From positions 186,827 through 250,826 of the forward strand of contig RBZT01000312.1 in assembly GCA_003693705.1 (NCBI GenBank): a stretch of 64,000 nt of DNA, written 5' to 3'. The notes under the pieces are model-generated. The model was not told where the DNA came from. It did no database searches and saw only the letters and a program-made list of their open reading frames with translations. The translations under genes were made by a program, and so were the position numbers. Positions 36,482 to 46,270 of the stretch are shown here, one piece after another; position 1 is the first letter of the stretch; the number at the start of each line of letters is the position of its first letter. The DNA is from Polymyxa betae. Taxonomy: Eukaryota > Endomyxa > Phytomyxea > Plasmodiophorida > Plasmodiophoridae.

Positions 36482-36864
36482 ATGGTATATTCATCGATTG
36501 GTCGTTTTGATCGATTGACAGAGAGCTAGTGCTTGCTTGCCATTCGTTATCCGTGTCTTTCATCTATCGATCATTAAAACTCTGCATTATAATTATGATA
36601 TCAAATTTTGGCTTCCTCTTGATGTCATATTCTGCTTCTTTTTGGTCAATTTCAAATCAAACCTTGTCTGCTTAAGTGCTGCATTGTGAGTACTTTTGGC
36701 GTAGCTGGGAACTTAATATCTAAACGCGGTCATTCCGGTTTGAGTAATTTTGCGAGAACGAAATGAATAAGAGTAGTTTTTTCTAAATGAATACAGAACT
36801 CAAGGGCTTGTAAAATAGGTTTATTTTGTTTCGAAACAATTGACGACCATGTATAGTTACAAGG

Positions 36865-37892
36865 TCATTCGTCTGAATCTGGATTTCTATAGCTGACCAT
36901 CGCATCCACTCGATGTATCTAGAGAACACTCAGAACACAATGGAAGAGTAAGAAAATTGTAAACCTTCGTTGTAAATGAGCGAAGCTTGACTTCAGCCGA
37001 ATTCGCGATATACTTAGGGTCACTTTCTTCCCAAGCTTTCGGAACCTCTGTATCAAGGTCTGTATGAATGAGTAGATCGAAAGTGCCTAAAAGATGTCAG
37101 GTTGCTTAGCATGCTTTCGTTTGCCAAATACATGGACTATCAAGCAGCGGCAAGAAAGTAACCGACGATGTAATTTGTCTCATAATTGCTTGGATTTCTC
37201 TCATTATCTCCTATCATTGAAATCAGCATTTTGGCGTTTAGTCGTTTTGTGAAGCCCAACTTTTTCAGATTTTGAGCTGGCGCTGTTATTCCTGCCGTTA
37301 CAGTCTTCGTCGTTTCCTGGGACATCTGTAACTATATCAAATACCCATCTAATAAATAGTGCTGTCAGAAAAAACTTCAATGAGAAATTGATTCTTACCG
37401 CTCTAATGGCGACCCATCAAGTTGATTAGAAATTACAAGAACAAGGCATTGGACATGCCCAGTCGTAAGCCACTCTAATGCCATTGTAAATACTGCATGA
37501 AGCTGACAAAAAAGTTAGGCAGACCTGAAAGCTGGGTCAGAACTTGATCAAGGTATTCCACCAGCCCAGCATCAGTCGTAACAAGCTAAACATAAGCATC
37601 ATAATCAAAGCAAACCAACAGTAGGCAGTCACTAACAAGCCTCAATCCATACTTTTCAGATGCTGAAAAGCTCTCCGGAGGATATATTCCACGTTGGTAA
37701 AGAATCGTGTTAATCGAAAACCCTGAACAATGAATTACTTTCTTCAGCCTCACATGGACCGAGAAACCGACCAAAGAACTCGGTGACAATCTGCGTCGAT
37801 CCCTTCAATGTGATAGCATTCTTCGACGCTTGAGCCACACCAGACTGCAGACATCATTGAACCGCAGCTCCAGAATCAGCCATCATTACCAT
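36865..37892 (-). CDS. MAD2: mitotic spindle checkpoint protein MAD2 (HORMA domain)
   Basis: MAD2 binds CDC20 at unattached kinetochores and blocks the anaphase-promoting complex. Seven small exons rebuild a nearly complete HORMA protein: ATG alone, then (after intron 37845-37889, 45 nt) SGVAQASKNAITLKGSTQIV, TEFFGFSINTILYQRGIYPP, ESFSASEKYGLRLV, LVTTDAGLVEYLDQVLTQL, EWLTTGHVQCLVLVISNQLD, WVFDIVTDV, FDLLIHTDLDTEVPKAWEES, ANSAEVKLRSFTTKIHRVDA, and a short end MVSYRNPDSDE with the stop at 36865. These match MAD2L1 blocks in order (FSFGINSILYQRGIYPSETF, WQFDIECD, VPEKWEES, RLRSFTTTIHKVNSMVAYK), including the C-terminal safety-belt segment. The internal region around 37.14-37.33 kb supplies the middle exon (TVTAGITAPAQNLKKLGFTK in one frame), with exact splice sites uncertain. 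Confidence 0.88.
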
Positions 37893-38179
37893 ATGATTCT
37901 GGAACACGAACACGACGACTTTTAATTGTTAGAAAGGCGTAGAGAACAGCGCAGCCCAGCGTCATGACTACCCACTTGCCATCTGATCATTCTCCCATTA
38001 TACCATCTTTGTGTTGAAATCCTTGTGTATCTCTTGACTCCTATTACGAGCTGAGGCCATCGTTATTTTCCGAGTTGAATCGGTTTCTTTCGAAATCAGC
38101 AATTGAGTGAAGATGCAGCGGTGGGGCCCACCATGACGAACAGCAACCATGCTGTTCAGAGTTCAGCTTGTTGTGAACC

Positions 38180-41154
38180 ATGTCTGCAGCGAATCTTCAT
38201 CAGCAGTTGATACAGATCTACATCTGCTCTTGCCAGTCGCCTTCGACGCTTAAAGAATTCGTAGTACAGATACCGGGAGCGGAATCTGTGAAAGTATCTT
38301 TAGAAAGCGAACGATGGGTTTTCGATCGCGGTCAAAGATGTCTCCCGGTTTACATCCATTTCACCGATCAGCTAAATGTCGTAGCTATTGAGTTATGGTC
38401 GAATTCAAGCAACGTTCCAGTTTCTGTATTCCCTTTAGAACTGAGCGACTTGCAAATCGGAAAATCTGTCTCGCATTCGCTTAAATGGATTGATAATGGC
38501 GCGATTAAGCACTGCAATGTTGTCATTGCTAAGGTTTGATATTATTCGATTCCACATAAAACGCTTAGACAGTATAGGCTCAAATCTTCACCCCGAGTCG
38601 ATTCGCTAACGCTACCGCTTACAACAAACCAAATATCGATCCTGACTTTCAGTTATTCGTTTCCCGATGCACGTATAACAGCTCAGTACAGCCAGGCAGA
38701 AGTGTGGTCATTGTCAGTAATGCAAATGGTTATAGAGGAACGAAATCTCTGTCTCGCGTTTGGAGCCGGTAAAGCCTTTAAGAAACGTCATCCAATATTT
38801 AGCATGAGCGTTTTGACAGAAATCAAATATGGAACGAAAGCATCAGCTTGGAACGTCTCAACCCCCAGTCTGGGGCAACTTCGTCTCTTGATCTTGCTAT
38901 AATCGATGCAGATTCTGATTCACCTCAAACGCTTGCGCGTTTCCAGCCAATCCCTCTAAATGGCCACTTTGCGACCCGGTAATTCGAAGTGTTCTACGAT
39001 TACATTTGTAGTCTAAGTTTATTTAGGGGACATTTTTCGGTTCCAAATGTGAATGATAGCATTGAGGCCACTTTATTTCTTTCTATTTCGGTATGGAGAA
39101 TACCCCTGGAGTGCACTCAATTAACAAGTTATGTTAGCCGGTGGTAGATTCCGCTTATGAATCCGCGCTGCTTGATGCAAATCCCATCTGGGAAAAAGTC
39201 CAGGTTGCTTCTTACTCTATATAAAACTGTGAGAATCTGACTAAGACGCAGATTTCTTTCCATTCAATTCAGCTTCCTGACATTGATATTGATACAGTCT
39301 TTATCACAGCCTTCCTTTCTGTTAATATCGAACAATATCAGAAGAAGGTTGATGATTCCCTGGTATGTTTTCGAATCACTCCTAATAATAAAGATGAAAG
39401 GTTCTTGGTAGATGCTTTGGCCGCCTTTTCCTGTTTCAAAACTGGTCAAGGCTGGCGACCAGACTGAATCTATTTCGTTGTGTGGTGAAGATTCTTCTTA
39501 CCGATTCTGTAAGCATCAGCTGGTCAGATCTTGCTGCATATAACATCTAATCTCTCTTTGTTTATCGCAGACCTCAGTGGCCCTATCAAAAGGTTGTCGT
39601 TTCCAACATTAAGTCTAGATACCTCAATATTCGACGATAAGGTTCGCTTATGATTGCTTTAATCTCTGTCCCAACCTCTATGCAGCAAATTGTCTTCAGC
39701 CAAGGTTGTTTCATAGTAGCTGAAATATACTCGTATCCGAAAGTAGCAGAATTATCCCCCTATCTCTTAGGTATATCTGTGCTTCTGGGTGATGCGTATC
39801 TAAACCGTTATCAGGATATTGCTCAATGAAGTTGAGTGATCGAAGCCTCGTTTCTACTAGCACGGTCTATGGTTGTGGTGGTACTCTAACGTGGTCTGCG
39901 TGTAGACCAAATAAAAGCAGGTTTGCTAATGAAGGCGAGATCAGTTGGAGTTCAGTGAAGGTTGCCAAACACATAATTCTCTGCAAGTTGATATAGCTAA
40001 TTTACATAGAATGAAGCAACGACTGGAATGAGGAAATCCGAGGTCATCTTGCAGAAAGCCCATCGGATACTTCACCTCACCCGAGTCCCTGCTTTGCGTT
40101 TGAATAGAAGCAACGACCAGGAATCGAAACTCAAAGGCCTTTTAGAAGAAGCTCAGCAGGAGCTAATTATCACCAGAAAAGATTGCAAACGGTTGCAATT
40201 CGTCGTTATCAATTTCACTCTCTGAATGCTCTTAGGCTAGAGAGTGAGCTGGAAGATAAAGCTGCGGCGTTGAATGCTTGTATTGAAAAGGCACGAGAGC
40301 TGGAGCGGCAGTGTGAGCAAGTATGCATTAACCTGTTGACAGAATTCATTGTACTAACTCGAAGCACGTAGCTAAATAATGACAAATGGTTGTTGGAAAA
40401 CAGATTGAATGAGTATGTCCAATTACAGGAGAAATTTCTCCAAAACACTGGTATCGAAGGCTCTCCGTTAAATGTGGCCCAATTACAAACATTGCTAAAG
40501 CAGTCAAGACATGATATTGACACCCTAAAAAGTGAGAATGATGACAAGCAAAGACTAATTGAGTCACTGAAGAGTCGAATTCACAAAACGTCCAAGCTGG
40601 AGAAAACCTTGGCAACAATTAAAGAGGCTCATGCTGCACAGACGAATTATTTACAATCCATTCAAGTGGGTTTCTTAGATTCGAATTCCGACTCATCTAA
40701 AGGGTTTTTATAGGATGACAGAAAGAAGATCGAGAAGTTTTACAAAACAATTCAGTATCAAGAAGATATTATCGTTAATCTTGAAGGCCTTCTTCGCTCT
40801 TGCCAAACAGTTCCTGTCGGGCCTTCAGTTGGTTCTGAATTATCTGCTCAAGGTGACAATTGGAAAGAGCGAGCATTGAAAGCTGAAGTAAGTACGATGA
40901 GACAGTGAAATCTGTAATAACACAATTATAGGCAAGATGTAATGCGTTTGAAGGTGAATTACGAATTGCTGCTGAACACTATGGCAAAGAAATAGCTTCG
41001 TTGCAAACACAACTAATGGAAGCTAATATTAGGCCTAAGGTACCCAATGCCCAACACGAAAGTATTGCACTTACATCGAGGTTTTTTGTAGTCTGCTGAT
41101 TCCACATTATCAGTGAATGTCGAAGATTTTGATGAACTGGAAAGAGAGCAATGA
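38180..41154 (+). CDS. C2-like plus coiled-coil protein (possibly CCDC33-like)
   Basis: The first exon, starting MSAANLHQQLIQIYICSCQS, encodes a beta-rich segment (SLESERWVFDRGQRCLPVYI, VVAIELWSNSS) that looks like a C2-type domain; further beta-rich exons (e.g. LTFSYSFPDARITAQYSQ) follow to about 39.8 kb. From about 40.0 kb the exons are heptad-rich: SKLKGLLEEAQQELIITRKD, LRLESELEDKAAALNACIEK, LENRLNEYVQLQEKFLQN, SRHDIDTLKSENDDKQRLIE, KKIEKFYKTIQYQEDIIVNL, GKEIASLQTQLMEANIRPK, ending VNVEDFDELEREQ at 41154. A C2 region followed by a long coiled coil is the layout of CCDC33, a testis/cilium-associated protein of unknown role, but I cannot confirm orthology. At least ten short introns are needed; internal boundaries are not all resolved. 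Confidence 0.45.
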
Positions 41155-42141
41155 ACCAACCTCAACAGCAAACATTAAAGATGTTAGACTGGAATGAGTT
41201 CTTCAGCGAGATTTAATAGCTCATTATAAATAAGAGGTTATTAATCAAGCATGTTTTTCGATAAATGTGATGTCTTTTAGTATGTCTTACATAAAATGAA
41301 AATACTTACAATTCCGGGATAGAAACATATTACAACTTCTAAATTCTGCAAAATTTGGACTTTGTTTGTAGAACGCATTTTACGCACTCAACGAAGCATT
41401 TTCAGCGACGCAGCAATCTCTGAACGGATCGATTCTGCGAGATGCAGAATTGTTTGTACGTTTGTTTAGGTTTGCGACTCAAACGGACGAGGAATTAAGC
41501 CGTTCTCTATTGTCAGTGTTTTAGAAACCGTTCGATTAAATCTTTTGAATAGATCAAGTCTTTTAAACTGCTGTTGGGAATTCGCTGCGACCCTGTATGC
41601 ATTGCTCTCGGAAAATGGAGCGTCGAACGTTAATGGATGATGGACTGGATTGGAAATACACTCAAAAGCAATGGTACCGAAGCACCTCTTTTAGTCACTC
41701 CTCCATGTATTGGGAATAGGCTCAAACATGCCCCATCAAACATCGGCACTGACACACGAACGAATACAACCTGAGCATTCAATCGCTGGGTCCATCTCAG
41801 AGCACCACATCATGCACCAAGACGAACCGAAAGCGACCTCTACAAGTAGAATCTCCCTTTGAGTCGCTGGTTTGGAAGGTTCCGTTGAGAGCCTTCCGAG
41901 GCTCCGAAGGACAAGTCAGACGGACCATTTATAGATCCGAAGCCAAGTCATTAAGAGCCCTGGATTATGGCCTGCCACTGTACCAGATAACAGTCGTGAG
42001 CGCACTTTCTCAAAGCCAAAAAAGCTTCCATTCTGTCAGAGACGTCACTGTTTGGTACATCCTATCATTCGAACCAGTCTTCGCCCTTCTGGATCGCAGT
42101 TCCTCTGCCTCATCCATTTATATTTTTTGTGTTGGTTTGCA
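41155..42141. other. spacer with a possible small unrecognised gene
   Basis: Around 41374-41640 on the plus strand an acceptor-like TTTGTAG is followed by NAFYALNEAFSATQQSLNGS and, after a possible intron, FKLLLGIRCDPVCIALGKWS. This looks coding and helical but I cannot find a start or name a family. The rest, up to the aldo-keto reductase start, shows nothing. Confidence 0.3.
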
Positions 42142-44631
42142 ATGGCGACTGAGCTGGTGCTGGGCACGTATCGTCTCAAAGACCTTGACGTCATCAATGA
42201 CGTGATTGCTTTTGCTGCTAACAATGGTATCACTCTCATCGATACCGCTAGCCTATATGGCAATGAGCAGAGCGTGTATTCGACGGCTGCTAAATACGGT
42301 CTTCGAGTTGGCTCCAAGATTCATCAGCGGCTGCTTCCTGGCGCCACTCTCGACCTTGCTCGCAAGATGTTCGAGATGAATGAGAGTCGACCGCTGTCTC
42401 GGATTCTGATGCACAATCCGCTTCCGCTGCACATGTGGCGTGATCTGGAAGAAGCCGTTCGCAAGGGTTATACCGAATCCATCGGTATATGCAATGTGGA
42501 TACCAAGACATTGCAAAAGCTGGTCAATGCCGCCGAGATTAAGCCGAGTGTCGTTCAAGTTGAGCTTCACCCATTCTTGCCCAATCTCGATGCCACTTTG
42601 GCTTTGCTATATTATTGCAAGGAGCATGAAATCGCGTTTGAAGCTCATAGTGTTCTGGGTGGTGGGAGCCCTATTGTTCGTTCGACCAAGGAAACTCCTC
42701 TGCAGGCAATTTCTAACCAGCTTGGCTGGGATTCGTCGGTAACAGCCCAGCATTTGATTAAGTGGATTCGCTTCACAGCTCCAGGTGCTGCTATCTGTAT
42801 CAAATCGAGTTCTGTCGATCGCCTCAAGGCGTTGGTTCAAGCTGCTTCTGATGCAGATTCTTCCACGTTCTGCGACCTGACGTCCCGCATCACTCCATTC
42901 CGTGTCTACCCGGTGAATGATTCAAATCCTTTGGTGACATCGATTGAGAACGATGGCGTATTTTCCTGCCTTGGTCCCGATGCCTGGTCCTGTCTCGAAA
43001 ATCCGTCTGATGATGTAGTTGAACGTGTCGCCTCTCTTATCAAAGCGGATGAAGCCGTTCTGCTGTCAGAAGGTTCCAGTGGCACTTTATCCGGCGTTGC
43101 CATGCACCTGCATGGTGCCAAATCTGGATGTGGCGACACCAATCTTTTCACTCGTGTTGCTATCTCTCTATTTGGCGATGAAGAATGTGCTCGTATCTTC
43201 AAGGAGGTTGACTTGCCTACTGATCCGAAGGAAGTTCGTAAACTGTGGGCTTTGTACCCATCGCTTTCCTCTTGCGTCTCTAAGCTTAACAATTTGTTGA
43301 AAACTCTACGCGCTGGCATAGACAAGAAGATGAAAGATTCTAAAGGCGGAACCAGCTGTCAGCTAGTCCATGTCAATGCTCTGGATGCTGATTCGACACC
43401 GGAAATTCCTGATTCCGTTCAGAATCCCATTGCCATGCCTGTTGTCATTCCTTCTTTTGATGAGCTTGCTCCGTTCTTCAATTGGTTGGCCAATCTGACC
43501 CAACAACCGGCCTCTGATGTGCAGTTTGGTCGAGGCGCTCTGCTGCTGGGTGGTCATCTGGACATGTGCAAACAAGTTGTTGGCCCTGCTCATATGGGCA
43601 AACTTTGTGAAGCTGTCAAGAAGGTTGCTCCGTTGGGTGTCGTCGATCATTTCTTACTTGGTAATAACATCGCTTTTGAAGACGCTGAGCGGACTTCGGG
43701 TCTTGGTGCTCAAGAAGCGTCATCATTAACGCGAGAACAAGGCGTTGAAAATCTGTTGGAGATTATGAAGCCAGAGTATGGTATCAAAACGTGGTATTTG
43801 GCTGGCAACTGCATCGATGGCGATATCACCAAACGCATTGTCGATGTTTTGAGTTCAAACGAAGTGTGCGACTCGTTGTGGCTGAAGAGGAATCCATTGG
43901 GACCTGTTGGTGGGCAGGCGATCGGCCGTCTACTGGGGCTAAACAAGCATCTCAAAATGCTGGATTTACACAATACTGGCCTATGCGATGAAGGTGTCAT
44001 TCTTATGAACGAGGAGCTGAAGAAGTATGGGCCCCTGGATTCTTCTCTTCAACATATTCATCTTGGCGCCAACGGAATCACTTCCAAATCGATTCCGGCT
44101 TTGTCTGAATTCCTACTGGCTTTCTCCTCGAAGCTTGAAAGCATCTATTTGGACATCAATCAGATTGGAGACGATGGCATTGCTGTCCTTGCTCGCGCTC
44201 TGGAGAAGTGCTCCCACTTAAGGCGCTTGACTCTTGGATCTAATCGCCTCACTGATGCTGGGTTAACGACGATCCGTGACTTAGTTATGGGTCTGCCAAG
44301 TGTTGAAATGCTGAACGTCGGTTTCTACAAGAGTACTGCTGCACTTGGAGAGCAATACGATAGCTTCACAAACGCTGAACCAATGATCGACGTCGTCAAA
44401 CACCATCCTTCATTGAAGTTATTGAAAGTCGAGAAATCCGGCCTACCTGAGTCCGAATGCCAGCGCCTAATCGATATTGTTCAAGAGCACGGAAAGATCA
44501 CGTTATATACCCGGCAGCAGATCAACTACTTGATGAAAGACATCGTCGTGCACAGTGAAGACGAGCTCAGCTATCTTCGGAACCCCAAGCTCGTCGACCA
44601 TATTTTCAGCATCTACCGCAACAACATGTAA
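42142..44631 (+). CDS. aldo-keto reductase fused to leucine-rich repeats
   Basis: One uninterrupted 829-residue frame. Residues 1-275 form an aldo-keto reductase: VLGTYRLKDLDVINDVIAFA, DTASLYGNEQSVYSTAAKYG, ILMHNPLPLHMW, AVRKGYTESIGICNVDTKTL, and KPSVVQVELHPFL. The four catalytic residues are all recognisable as D34, Y39, K59 and H91, so NADPH-dependent carbonyl reduction is plausible. Residues about 280-500 match nothing I know. From about residue 540 there are ribonuclease-inhibitor-type leucine-rich repeats: IKTWYLAGNCIDGDITKRIV, CDSLWLKRNPLGPVGGQAIG, LKMLDLHNTGLCDEGVILMN, LQHIHLGANGITSKSIPALS, LESIYLDINQIGDDGIAVLA, LRRLTLGSNRLTDAGLTTIR. There is no internal stop or frame break, so it is a true fusion in this assembly. 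The ATG at 42142 fits the first AKR strand. It is intronless among intron-rich neighbours. Confidence 0.85.
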   Translation: MATELVLGTYRLKDLDVINDVIAFAANNGITLIDTASLYGNEQSVYSTAAKYGLRVGSKIHQRLLPGATLDLARKMFEMNESRPLSRILMHNPLPLHMWRDLEEAVRKGYTESIGICNVDTKTLQKLVNAAEIKPSVVQVELHPFLPNLDATLALLYYCKEHEIAFEAHSVLGGGSPIVRSTKETPLQAISNQLGWDSSVTAQHLIKWIRFTAPGAAICIKSSSVDRLKALVQAASDADSSTFCDLTSRITPFRVYPVNDSNPLVTSIENDGVFSCLGPDAWSCLENPSDDVVERVASLIKADEAVLLSEGSSGTLSGVAMHLHGAKSGCGDTNLFTRVAISLFGDEECARIFKEVDLPTDPKEVRKLWALYPSLSSCVSKLNNLLKTLRAGIDKKMKDSKGGTSCQLVHVNALDADSTPEIPDSVQNPIAMPVVIPSFDELAPFFNWLANLTQQPASDVQFGRGALLLGGHLDMCKQVVGPAHMGKLCEAVKKVAPLGVVDHFLLGNNIAFEDAERTSGLGAQEASSLTREQGVENLLEIMKPEYGIKTWYLAGNCIDGDITKRIVDVLSSNEVCDSLWLKRNPLGPVGGQAIGRLLGLNKHLKMLDLHNTGLCDEGVILMNEELKKYGPLDSSLQHIHLGANGITSKSIPALSEFLLAFSSKLESIYLDINQIGDDGIAVLARALEKCSHLRRLTLGSNRLTDAGLTTIRDLVMGLPSVEMLNVGFYKSTAALGEQYDSFTNAEPMIDVVKHHPSLKLLKVEKSGLPESECQRLIDIVQEHGKITLYTRQQINYLMKDIVVHSEDELSYLRNPKLVDHIFSIYRNNM

Positions 44632-44756
44632 TCAATAAAGAAACTCATTGTCTTCAGATTCCATCTTCATTATGCCGATTGCGTTATCGTCTCGAGCAGC
44701 GTCATTATAGATGTTGGGACGGAGTTGACGGAGGTCTGTCTCATTGATGATAGTGT

Positions 44757-45654
44757 ATGGACATTGATGGCTGGGCGGCTTTAGCTTCATATCAATCGCA
44801 GCTTTCAGGCCCTCTCTCCCTCACGTCGTTCGATCTGGTCACACCTGGCATCACCTGTAATCTGGTTGCCATTGTCCAGCATGTCGAACAAGATCCCGAG
44901 CGCACCAGCCTGGTCATCACCGATTACGGGACCGTCTCGGTTCGTGTAGGTCTCTCCAATCGTCTTGCAATCGCCATCTGACCAGCTTTAGCTAACTCTC
45001 TGGAGAAACTGCTCTCAATTGGTGCAATCGACTCGTCCTGGAGCCGTCATATTGGTGACCGATGTTCACATAACAGAGTATAACAACCGCCTTCAAGCAT
45101 CTATGACCGCCCTATCCAGGCTATTCCATCTTCAAGCTCCAGTTTTGCCTTCGTCTCTAATCGGGACTCGTGTTAGTGAACTACTCGATATCTCGAACAA
45201 GCTCTTCCCACGACCACGACCAACAAACGTTGTCGGCGATAGTCTTGATCGGCAGCGATTGTTCGACTCCATGGACGAAGCTCTGATAGCGATGGAGTCG
45301 GGTGTTTACATCGGCCCGGCTAGAATCCGCATTCGCCTTCCTCTTCAATCGATTTCCGAGACCGCTGCGAATGTTGTTCGCCGAACCGCAGCGTCGTATG
45401 AATATCGAGAACTGCCGATCATCATTGACGATCATATCCAAGGTGTCGCAGCAGCCGAGGTCGTCCGGAAACTTTGTGCCGATCTGCCCCCATCCTCGAT
45501 CCTGACCAAACGTCGAGACACGGTTTTCCAACTGCTTTGTTGCTTGAATGCTCCAGGTAATTCCCCATTCTACTGCAGAATCGTCTCGCAAGTGACGTTG
45601 CAACAAAACGGAGTCAGAATGCGAACCTTCACGATTGTCTCCATCAGCTGGTGA
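44757..45654 (+). CDS. OB-fold protein of the RPA/POT1/MEIOB class
   Basis: Start MDIDGWAALASYQSQLSGPL. The first exon holds CNLVAIVQHVEQD and TSLVITDYGTVSV; removing an intron (GTAGGT...TTTAG, about 44947-44990) continues it as RLTLWRNCSQLVQSTRPGA, then VILVTDVHITEYNNRLQASM. The pattern I-T-D-Y-G, L-x-L-W, then P-G-x-V-I-L-V-T-D-V is the beta2-beta3/alpha/beta4 path of a single-stranded-DNA-binding OB fold as seen in POT1 and in RPA1-like proteins such as MEIOB. The second half has a possible further OB module (FYCRIVSQVTLQ) ending at 45654. About 283 residues. POT1 (telomere end), MEIOB (meiotic recombination) and shieldin-like repair factors are all possible; I cannot choose. It ends 97 bp from the stop of a TEN1-like gene on the other strand. 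Confidence 0.5.
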
Positions 45655-45751
45655 CATCGCTGCGTCTTTATTATTCGCTCAACAAGCAATAATTAACGCT
45701 GCGAACGTTTCGTTTGAATCGACGCTGCAATGTCGGCGACATTCCGGCGGT

Positions 45752-46167
45752 TCATCGTGATTCACGTAGATAAGCTCGTCTTGTAATTAATGCCTGCTGA
45801 TAAAGACCTTCATGTAAACCATGAAGTCGAAATGCAATTCTCGCTCGTAACACTTTGTTCAACGGTTTCTCCTAACAAAACGATCAACAGTAAGATCGAA
45901 ATCAGTTCTCAAACCTACTCGGTCCTGTTCAATTTCTCCAATGAATCCGAACAGATCTTTAAGAGGATGACGGCAGACCATAATATCGGTTGCAACCTGA
46001 ATCTGGACGCCATTCATCTCGACCAAAGCCAGACACCGCTCTGCGTCGAATGAGACGACATTGGCTACGATTCGAACCGATTGCCCAAGAGGCAGATCGC
46101 CTATTTCTTCCAACAGCACGACCGAGGCTGGCTGGACCGAGCATTGCGACGCCGTTAGCGCCACCAT
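45752..46167 (-). CDS. TEN1-like telomere-capping OB-fold protein
   Basis: TEN1 is the smallest subunit of the CST complex (CTC1-STN1-TEN1), which binds telomeric single strands and promotes lagging-strand fill-in. The start MVALTASQCSVQPASVVLLE leads to IGDLPLGQSVRIVANVVSFD, ALVEMNGVQIQVATDIMVC and KDLFGFIGEIEQDRV. A short intron ending AAAG joins this to VLRARIAFRLHGLHEGLYQQ and ALITRRAYLRESR, giving about 118 residues. Human TEN1 (about 123 residues) has the same order: SLRTFGRLCLYD, LVCTKLVEPF, YIVLGELQ, DRGSVVKARVLTCVEGMNLP, EQAIREQR. RPA14 is the other possibility but fits the C-terminal helix less well. Two telomere-type repeat units lie 16-31 nt upstream of the ATG. Confidence 0.6.
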
Positions 46168-46182
46168 TGGAGTGCGAAAGAC

Positions 46183-46198
46183 AAACCCTAAACCCTAA
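46183..46198. promoter_or_regulatory. tandem telomere-type repeat AAACCCTAAACCCTAA
   Basis: Two and a bit units of CCCTAAA sit 16 nt before the TEN1-like ATG, in the 103-bp spacer shared with the MPP10 3' end. This equals the plant-type telomere repeat and the plant promoter telo-box. It is too short to be a telomere. A role in transcription of the TEN1-like gene is inference. Confidence 0.5.
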
Positions 46199-46270
46199 CT
46201 TGTAGCGATTCGATTCATTGAAGCGGATCCGAGAAAAGAGACATCGCCAACACTATGACAATCATGAATT

